Positions 1-4,236 of a stretch of 10,144 bases of DNA are shown here, in pieces. Source of the stretch: an uncultured Collinsella sp. (GTDB taxonomy: Bacteria; Actinomycetota; Coriobacteriia; Coriobacteriales; Coriobacteriaceae); assembly GCA_902478985.1 (NCBI GenBank), contig CABSNH010000050.1, positions 1-10,144 of the forward strand. The letters run 5' to 3'. The position numbers were made by a program, and so were the translations under genes. Numbering within the stretch: the stretch's first letter is position 1; every line of letters starts with the position of its first letter. The notes beneath the pieces are model-generated. The model did no database searches. It saw nothing but the letters and a program-made list of their open reading frames with translations, and was not told the origin of the DNA.

Positions 1-269
1 ACCTCGGACAGCGTGGCGCCCGAGACTAGGGATACCTTCAGCCGCGTGAGCTTGCCCTCGTCAAACTCGGGATAGGACTCAAAGAGCGAACGGGCCACCA
101 CGGCGCCCAAAATGGAATCGCCCAAAAATTCAAGGCGCTCATAGCTGGCAGAGACCGGCAGGCCCTCGACGGCCGAGGGATGCGTGAGCGCCGCGCGCAG
201 CAGCACATTGTTATTGAACTCATGGCCCAGAATCTCCTGGGCGCGCGTGAGTCGTTCAGACAAAGCCAA
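1..269 (-). CDS. rnc: Ribonuclease III, N-terminal part (cut by window edge)
   Basis: RNase III is the Mg-dependent double-stranded RNA endonuclease that processes rRNA precursors and some mRNAs. About 89 N-terminal residues are present; the rest, including the dsRNA-binding domain, lies beyond the left edge. The family signature is clear: an LTHPS motif near residue 34, then YERLEFLGDSILG, the catalytic helix with its acidic metal ligands, and later DEGKLTRLKVSLVS. I place the start at a TTG codon (269-267), because a perfect AAGGAGG Shine-Dalgarno sequence lies 8 nt upstream and no ATG or GTG fits. The gene begins only 3 nt after the acpP stop codon, so the two are almost certainly co-transcribed. 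Family identity is certain; the TTG start is likely. A second in-frame TTG at 263-261 is a less well spaced alternative. Confidence 0.93.
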   Translation of the reverse strand, partial: MALSERLTRAQEILGHEFNNNVLLRAALTHPSAVEGLPVSASYERLEFLGDSILGAVVARSLFESYPEFDEGKLTRLKVSLVSGATLSE

Positions 270-272
270 GAC

Positions 273-515
273 TTAGGCCTCCTTGGCGTTTTCGATCGCG
301 TCGACAGCGTCGGCGACAGAGTTGAGCGACAACAGGGTCTCGTCATCGATTTCGAGGTCGAACTCATCCTCGATGGCTGTCACCAGCTGCAGACGCTCGA
401 GCGAATCGGCATCGAGATCGTCAAAAGTAGTCTCGTCGCTAATGTCGGCAACATCGACACCCAGCACGTCAGCGGCGACTTCGGCGATCTTATCGAAGAT
501 TTCGGAGCGGTCCAT
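273..515 (-). CDS. acpP: Acyl carrier protein
   Basis: This 80-residue acidic protein carries growing acyl chains on a 4'-phosphopantetheine arm during cytosolic fatty-acid synthesis and donates acyl groups to PlsX. The attachment motif DSL is visible, with Ser38 inside DDLDADSLERLQLV, followed by the acidic recognition helix (EDEFDLEIDDE) typical of the family. Length is normal for ACP. The ATG start at 515 has an AGAGGA-type ribosome-binding site about 8 nt upstream. The gene lies between plsX (114 nt upstream) and rnc (3 nt downstream). The fabD and fabG genes that often sit between plsX and acpP in Firmicutes are absent, so the rest of the fatty-acid synthase must be encoded elsewhere. 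Confidence 0.96.
   Translation of the reverse strand: MDRSEIFDKIAEVAADVLGVDVADISDETTFDDLDADSLERLQLVTAIEDEFDLEIDDETLLSLNSVADAVDAIENAKEA
278..284 (-). promoter_or_regulatory. Shine-Dalgarno of rnc inside the acpP 3' end
   Basis: AAGGAGG on the minus strand is formed by the last sense codons of acpP. It sits 8 nt before the TTG at 269-267 and is the main reason for choosing that start for rnc. Confidence 0.75.
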
Positions 516-557
516 AGCGCTTCCTCTCGTATGTCATGGAACACAACACAACACGGC

Positions 558-589
558 AATCGGAGCCGCGTTGCAATACGGCTCCGATT
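558..589 (-). other. Perfect 11-bp inverted repeat between plsX and acpP
   Basis: The arms 558-568 and 579-589 are exact reverse complements (AATCGGAGCCG) around a 10-nt loop. No U-rich tract follows on either strand, so it is not a canonical intrinsic terminator. In a plsX-acpP transcript it would fold into a stable hairpin about 40 nt before the acpP start. It could be an mRNA-processing or stabilising element, an RNase III substrate (rnc is the next gene but one), or a protein-binding palindrome. Function unknown. Confidence 0.6.
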
Positions 590-592
590 CTA
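587..592 (-). promoter_or_regulatory. Weak candidate -10 box for acpP
   Basis: The minus strand reads TAGAAT (5 of 6 to the consensus), about 70 nt before the acpP start. No convincing -35 hexamer is found 16-18 nt upstream. A start site just downstream would remove most of one arm of the 558-589 hairpin, so a promoter here and a leader hairpin are mutually exclusive readings. Weak evidence. Confidence 0.2.
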
Positions 593-629
593 CCCCACAC
601 GGTACAGGTTGAGCCACGTAACGGGGCCT

Positions 630-1649
630 TTATAAAACGATACCGTCCATGGAATTGGCAACGTCCTGGACAAGCCCGGCACGTACGGCCTGGGCCGCGG
701 CAAGCGTACCGTTCTTGACGGCCTCGACCGACGTGGCACCGTGGCCGATCAACACGACGCCGCGCAGGCCCAGCAGGATCGCGCCGCCCTTGGCGTCGCC
801 CGAAAGCTTGGCTTTGATCTCGCGCATCTGCTTTTTGATGAGCAGCGCGGCAATCTTGGTGCCGAGCGAAGACATAAAGGCACCCTTGAGCTCCTGCAGC
901 AAAAACTTGGCAGCGCCCTCGGTGGCCTTAAGCGCGATGTTGCCCGACATGCCATCGGCGACCACGACGTCAAAATTGCCCGACGTAAGATCGGTACCCT
1001 CGCAGTTGCCCACAAAGCCGGGAACCGCGGCCTTCATGGCCGGGAAGCACGACTTGGTAAAGTTGGAGCCCTTCTCGTCCTCGGTACCGTTGGCAAGCAG
1101 GCCCACGCGAGGATGCTCAATACCCAAAACCACGCGGGCATAGGCAGAGCCCATCTGAGCGAAGCGCACCATATCGTCCACCGTGACATCGGGATTGGCG
1201 CCCATATCGCACAGCACCGTCAGGCCGCCGGCGCGATTAGGCAGTGCGTTGGTCAGGCACGGACGGACCGGCTGCTTCTTGCCCTCTGCCAAATACCTAA
1301 ACGGCGTGACGTAGGCCGTGGCGGCAGCGGTCATGGCACCGGTCGAGCCGGCCGAGAAAAACGCGTCCGCATTGCCCTTCTTAATGGCACGGCACGCAAG
1401 CACGATCGAGGACTTGCGCTTGGTCATAACGGCGCGGATGGGATCGTCCTCCATGCTGATGACGTCGGGGGCCTCCAGAGCCTCCACGCGGGCATGCGCT
1501 GCGGCAAAGGGGTTGACGATTTCGGCGGGACCGACGGCCAAGACCTCGATCTCGGGATCTGCCGCAAGTGCAGCCTCGATACCATCGAGAACAACCTGGG
1601 GCTTCTCGTCTCCGCCCACAACGTCTACACAAACGCGAACGTTACTCAT
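630..1649 (-). CDS. plsX: Phosphate acyltransferase PlsX
   Basis: PlsX converts acyl-ACP and phosphate to acyl-phosphate, the donor used by the membrane acyltransferase PlsY in the first step of phosphatidic-acid synthesis; it is a soluble, peripherally membrane-associated enzyme. The 339-residue protein has normal length. Visible motifs in order: DVVGGDEKP (9-17, usually DAMGGDxxP), ISMEDDP (64-70), FFSAGSTGA (97-105), LLANGTEDEKGS (184-195), DGMSGNIALKATEG (232-245) and the C-terminal GLRGVVLIGHGAT (294-306). The ATG at 1649 has AAGGAG 8 nt upstream. Upstream lies rpmF, the classic neighbour, but a strong intrinsic terminator separates the two and ends 5 nt before the plsX ribosome-binding site. 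The partner acpP follows 114 nt downstream. Confidence 0.96.
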   Translation of the reverse strand: MSNVRVCVDVVGGDEKPQVVLDGIEAALAADPEIEVLAVGPAEIVNPFAAAHARVEALEAPDVISMEDDPIRAVMTKRKSSIVLACRAIKKGNADAFFSAGSTGAMTAAATAYVTPFRYLAEGKKQPVRPCLTNALPNRAGGLTVLCDMGANPDVTVDDMVRFAQMGSAYARVVLGIEHPRVGLLANGTEDEKGSNFTKSCFPAMKAAVPGFVGNCEGTDLTSGNFDVVVADGMSGNIALKATEGAAKFLLQELKGAFMSSLGTKIAALLIKKQMREIKAKLSGDAKGGAILLGLRGVVLIGHGATSVEAVKNGTLAAAQAVRAGLVQDVANSMDGIVL

Positions 1650-1667
1650 TTCATATGCTCCTTATAC

Positions 1668-1697
1668 AAAAATGGCCGACTCATTGAGCCGGCCATT
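1668..1697 (-). terminator. Intrinsic terminator between rpmF and plsX
   Basis: On the minus strand a 12-bp stem (arms 1697-1686 and 1682-1671, one G-U pair) with a 3-nt loop is followed directly by a run of T, giving ATTTTTG. It lies 40 nt after the rpmF stop codon. The T-run ends only 4-5 nt before the plsX Shine-Dalgarno (AAGGAG, 1663-1658), so no ordinary promoter fits downstream of it. plsX must therefore be reached by read-through or by a promoter upstream of the hairpin. Confidence 0.85.
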
Positions 1698-1700
1698 GTG

Positions 1701-1714
1701 GTTCCAGTTGGAAC
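1701..1714 (-). other. Small hairpin preceding the rpmF-plsX terminator
   Basis: A 5-bp inverted repeat (GTTCC / GGAAC) with a 4-nt loop lies 3 nt upstream of the terminator stem in the direction of transcription. Together they give a two-hairpin leader. The stem is short and may be chance. Confidence 0.35.
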
Positions 1715-1728
1715 GGCATCGCATCCAG

Positions 1729-1734
1729 AGTATA
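1729..1734 (-). promoter_or_regulatory. Candidate -10 box for a plsX leader transcript
   Basis: The minus strand reads TATACT (5 of 6 to TATAAT) immediately after the rpmF stop codon. A transcript from here would start near 1722 and carry both leader hairpins before plsX. No good -35 is present at 16-18 nt. This is a suggestion based on one hexamer only. Confidence 0.25.
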
Positions 1735-1737
1735 CAG

Positions 1738-1917
1738 TTACTCGGTAACGATAACCTCGCGGTCCTTGTAGAAACCGCAGCTGGGGCACACGTGGTGCGG
1801 AAGCTTAACAGCGCCGCAACGGGGGCACGTGGACTGAGCCGCAGCCGAGATCTTCATGTTGGCGGAACGACGGGTATGGGTGCGAATACGACCCTGCTTT
1901 TGTTTAGGTACGGGCAT
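1738..1917 (-). CDS. rpmF: 50S ribosomal protein L32, zinc-binding form
   Basis: L32 is a small protein of the large ribosomal subunit. The translated protein has 59 residues and begins MPVPKQKQGRIRTHTRRS, the typical basic N-terminus of L32. Two CxxC pairs follow: C31/C34 (CPRC) and C44/C47 (CPSC). All four cysteines of the zinc ribbon are present, so this is the zinc-containing paralogue class rather than the cysteine-free form made under zinc starvation. The ATG at 1917 is preceded by AAGGAAGG at normal spacing. It follows yceD by 64 nt, the conserved yceD-rpmF pairing, and is followed by an intrinsic terminator. Confidence 0.96.
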   Translation of the reverse strand: MPVPKQKQGRIRTHTRRSANMKISAAAQSTCPRCGAVKLPHHVCPSCGFYKDREVIVTE

Positions 1918-1981
1918 AGTGACCTTCCTTATGAACTATCCAGTGTGGCGATTACGCGCAAGTAGCGATACTACCACAGTT

Positions 1982-2536
1982 TTACTCGTCAAGCTTGAGA
2001 TTCTTCAATGCTGCAAATGGATTTTCCGTGGCAGCGGCCCATTCGGCCTCCGCCTTGGCAGCGCAATCGCATTGCTCGACGTTGAGATTGATGCCGCAGG
2101 TGGGGCAAAGGCCGCGGCAATCGGGCTTGCACAGGACAACGAACGGCGTGTCCATGACGACCGCGTCGTTGATGGGCTCGCCCAGATCGACAATGCGATC
2201 CTCGCCCAGGAGCTCGTAGCCGTCTTCGTAGGCCTCGGGGTCCTCGGGCTCGTTAAAGAGGTAGAACTCCTCGATCTCGCCTGCGATATCAAACGATGCG
2301 GGCTCCAGGCAGCGATCGCACTCGCCGGTGGCGTGAGCGCGGACCATGCCCGAAAGCAGAACACCGGTACCGGCGTTGGTAAAGACCACGTCGTAGGAAA
2401 TGCCGTCCTGCAGCTGGTACTCCTTCTCGCCCACCGTGTAGGTGGCGACATCGACCTTGCCGGTCAGCGGATAAGAGTCTCCGGGAAACTCGAGCTGCTC
2501 GGAAAGATCGACGGTTACGCTCGGGAACTCAGCCAT
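1982..2536 (-). CDS. yceD: YceD/DUF177 family protein (23S rRNA accumulation)
   Basis: This 184-residue protein belongs to the DUF177/YceD family, linked to 23S rRNA accumulation and nearly always encoded next to rpmF. The bacterial cysteine pattern is visible: C73/C76 in CDRCLEP, then CKPDCRGLCPTCG (C136, C140, C144, C147) and C156/C158 in QCDC, suggesting metal binding. The C-terminal FAALKNL motif (174-180) is also typical. I chose ATG 2536 (MAEFPSVTV); the reading frame extends upstream but that part is unlike the family. The start shares one base with the upstream stop (TAATG), so translational coupling is likely. A GTG two codons upstream is an alternative start. Biochemical function is not established. 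Confidence 0.9.
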   Translation of the reverse strand: MAEFPSVTVDLSEQLEFPGDSYPLTGKVDVATYTVGEKEYQLQDGISYDVVFTNAGTGVLLSGMVRAHATGECDRCLEPASFDIAGEIEEFYLFNEPEDPEAYEDGYELLGEDRIVDLGEPINDAVVMDTPFVVLCKPDCRGLCPTCGINLNVEQCDCAAKAEAEWAAATENPFAALKNLKLDE

Positions 2537-3033
2537 TACCACTGACCGTTCTGCTGGGCGGCGCCCTCGTTGAGCTGCTGACGGCAACGAGTGACGGTGC
2601 CGGTCAGACTCTTAAGGTTCTCCTCGAGGTGCGTAAAGACCTGCTCGGCGTAATCCTCGGCGGCATAACGCGTCTCGCGCTCGTACTGCTGGGCACGGTC
2701 GCGGATGTCGTCGGCCTGCTGCTGGGCTAAGCGGACGATCTCCTGCTCACCGGCAATGGTGAGCGCCTGCTGCTGAGCGTCGGCAATGATGGAATCAGCC
2801 TGAGCGGCGGCGGAGGCCATAAGCTCCTCGCGTTCTTTGAGGATACGGCGGGACTTCTGCCACTCCTCGGGATAGCTCATGCGGATCTCATCGAGGATGT
2901 TAAAGAAGACGTCGGCGTCGATAACCTTCATCTGGGCGTTCTTGCCGAACGGCGTCTTAGCCTCTTCGATGAGCCCCTCGAGCTCGTCGACAAGACTCAC
3001 GATCCTGTCGCCAGGAAAATTCTCGCCCGGCAT
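2536..3033 (-). CDS. SepIVA/DivIVA-like coiled-coil protein
   Basis: The 165-residue protein has a short N-terminal module (IVSLVDELEGLIEEAKTPFG, 11-30, then DVFFNILDEIRMSYPEEW, 41-58) and a long, almost uninterrupted helix rich in Ala, Gln, Glu and Arg (about 59-145) that should form a coiled coil, ending in a polar tail. From memory this matches the layout of actinobacterial SepIVA (Rv2927c in M. tuberculosis): an ELxxLVEEA start, an LDEIRxxxPEE segment, then a KEREE...QAD..I..A coiled coil. SepIVA also sits beside yceD and rnc. Mycobacterial SepIVA acts in septation and peptidoglycan metabolism, so a division or envelope scaffold role is inferred. No membrane segment or signal peptide is seen. 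The start at 3033 is fixed by AAAGGAGA five to six nt upstream; an upstream in-frame ATG at 3057 lacks such a site. Confidence 0.72.
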   Translation of the reverse strand: MPGENFPGDRIVSLVDELEGLIEEAKTPFGKNAQMKVIDADVFFNILDEIRMSYPEEWQKSRRILKEREELMASAAAQADSIIADAQQQALTIAGEQEIVRLAQQQADDIRDRAQQYERETRYAAEDYAEQVFTHLEENLKSLTGTVTRCRQQLNEGAAQQNGQW

Positions 3034-3037
3034 CCGG

Positions 3038-3045
3038 TCTCCTTT
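3038..3045 (-). promoter_or_regulatory. Shine-Dalgarno fixing the SepIVA-like start
   Basis: The minus strand reads AAAGGAGA ending five nt before the ATG at 3033-3031. It overlaps codons of the longer possible frame and argues for the shorter 165-residue product. Confidence 0.75.
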
Positions 3046-3068
3046 CATAGGTAACATGTCATCGTGTT

Positions 3069-3074
3069 AGTTTA
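3069..3074 (-). promoter_or_regulatory. Candidate -10 box upstream of the SepIVA-like gene
   Basis: The minus strand reads TAAACT (fits TAnnnT) in the 68-nt gap after coaD, about 36 nt before the start codon. The -35 region is poor (TTTATT at 17 nt). The octamer GTAAACTA recurs upstream of asp23 (8522-8529). A local promoter is possible but unproven. Confidence 0.3.
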
Positions 3075-3101
3075 CCACATGCCACCAGGCAATAAAAAAC
3101 G

Positions 3102-3599
3102 TCACGAAAAGCGATGTTTGAGCGCTTCGACCACGTTGGGCGGCACAAACGTCGACACGTCGCTGCCAAGCGAAGCGATCTGGCGCACCACCGAACTCGA
3201 AATGTAGCCGTACTGCGGAGCACTCATGACAAAGATGGACTCCAGCTCGTTATCCAGGCGATAGTTAAGGTCGGCCTGCTGCAGTTCGTATTCAAAGTCG
3301 GTCATGGCGCGCAGGCCCTTAACGACGGCACCTGCCCCCTGTTCACGTGCAAAGTCGACCAGCAGGCCGGTGAAGGGCAGTACCTCGATCCCGTCCAAAT
3401 CGCCGAGGGCCTCGCGGGCCAGCGCCACGCGCTCGTCGAGCATAAAGGTGGTACCCACGCCGTTTTTACCCTGAGATTCGGCCACGGCGACAATCACGCT
3501 GGGAAAGATGCGGCGGGCTCTGCGAATTACGTCGATATGGCCAAAGGTGATGGGATCAAAGGTGCCCGGGACGATCACGCGGTTGATGGTGTCATTCAT
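3102..3599 (-). CDS. coaD: Phosphopantetheine adenylyltransferase
   Basis: CoaD transfers AMP from ATP to 4'-phosphopantetheine to form dephospho-CoA, the penultimate step of coenzyme A synthesis; CoA is also the source of the ACP prosthetic arm. The 165-residue protein has the usual length. It starts MNDTINRVIVPGTFDPITFGH with the nucleotidyltransferase TxGH motif (T18-H21), continues with VKGLRAMTDFEYELQQADLNY (93-113) and ends with the ISSSVVR motif (133-139) and FVPPNVVEAL. I start it at ATG 3599, preceded by GGAGGA seven nt upstream; the frame is open about 59 codons further but that part overlaps rsmD and is not CoaD. It overlaps the rsmD end by 8 nt, implying coupled translation. Confidence 0.96.
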   Translation of the reverse strand: MNDTINRVIVPGTFDPITFGHIDVIRRARRIFPSVIVAVAESQGKNGVGTTFMLDERVALAREALGDLDGIEVLPFTGLLVDFAREQGAGAVVKGLRAMTDFEYELQQADLNYRLDNELESIFVMSAPQYGYISSSVVRQIASLGSDVSTFVPPNVVEALKHRFS

Positions 3600-4236
3600 G
3601 GGTGTCCTCCGAAGGCGCATCCTCGTCAATTTCGTTCTCGTCAGCATGGTCGTTCTCGTCCTCGGCCACCCAGCACAGCAAGTCAACCGAGGTAATGCCG
3701 TAGCGCTTCTCCCGCACGGTCTCAAAACCAGCCGGATGAGCGCCCGCATCGGATGCGGCATGCTCAAACAGGGCAAAGGCCCCGGGCGTCAGCAGCCCCT
3801 GCTGGGAAAGATTTTGCAGCAGCTCCTCGACCGGCTCGGCGCCAAAAGCATACGGCGGATCGAGCAGGACCAGATCGAAGGGGCCGCCCGGCACACGGCC
3901 GCGCGAGGCACTCGCCAGCACATCACCGGTAACGACGCGCCAGCGCGAGCGGTCGCGGCACAGCGACTCGATATTCTTGGTGATCAGACGGGCGGCATTG
4001 CGATCAATCTCGAACGTGGTGAGCGTGCGGGCGCCACGCGAGAGCATCTCAATTCCCAGGGCACCGGAGCCGCCAAAGGCATCCAGCACGCGAACCTCGT
4101 CCAAATCGAAATCGAACGCTGACATGACCATGGACGCGCATGCCTCGCGCACGCGATCGGTCGTGGGACGGGTGACATCGCGCCCACGCGGCTCTTCGAT
4201 CTTGCGGCCGCGCCATTCACCGCCGATGATTCTCAT
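3592..4236 (-). CDS. rsmD: 16S rRNA (guanine966-N2)-methyltransferase
   Basis: RsmD methylates G966 of 16S rRNA in the assembling 30S subunit using S-adenosylmethionine. The 214-residue protein opens with MRIIGGEWRGRKI, then RPTTDRVREA (23-32), the SAM-binding stretch LDAFGGSGALGIEMLSRGA (51-69) and the catalytic DPPY motif (126-129). The C-terminus is unusual: the last 22 residues (193-214) form a strongly acidic tail with 12 Asp/Glu, beyond the usual end of the fold. The ATG at 4236 overlaps the recG stop (ATGA, 4 nt), and AAGGAGGT at 4253-4246 is a good ribosome-binding site inside recG. It overlaps coaD by 8 nt; rsmD-coaD is a very common pair. Confidence 0.95.
   Translation of the reverse strand: MRIIGGEWRGRKIEEPRGRDVTRPTTDRVREACASMVMSAFDFDLDEVRVLDAFGGSGALGIEMLSRGARTLTTFEIDRNAARLITKNIESLCRDRSRWRVVTGDVLASASRGRVPGGPFDLVLLDPPYAFGAEPVEELLQNLSQQGLLTPGAFALFEHAASDAGAHPAGFETVREKRYGITSVDLLCWVAEDENDHADENEIDEDAPSEDTHE

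Noticed and set aside
38..367. 109-codon minus-strand frame across rnc and acpP
   Set aside because: Ser/Arg/Pro-rich product in the wrong frame for both genes; the RNase III frame starts at TTG 269 instead.
741..1748. 335-codon open frame on the + strand covering plsX and the rpmF-plsX gap
   Set aside because: Antisense shadow of plsX; it runs through the rpmF terminator and shows no family features.
1918..1981. Separate promoter for rpmF in the yceD-rpmF gap
   Set aside because: TTGACG overlapping the yceD end and a TAGTAT box are only 13 bp apart, and other combinations are poor; co-transcription with yceD is the simpler reading.
3080..3125. Possible terminator after coaD (six T on the minus strand at 3098-3093)
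   Set aside because: The only nearby stem is short, with a long loop, and several bases away from the T-run, so a terminator is not supported.
3600..3776. Upstream extension of the coaD frame
   Set aside because: It lies inside rsmD, is rich in Arg, Leu and Thr, and unlike CoaD; the ATG at 3599 has a good ribosome-binding site and the conserved N-terminus.
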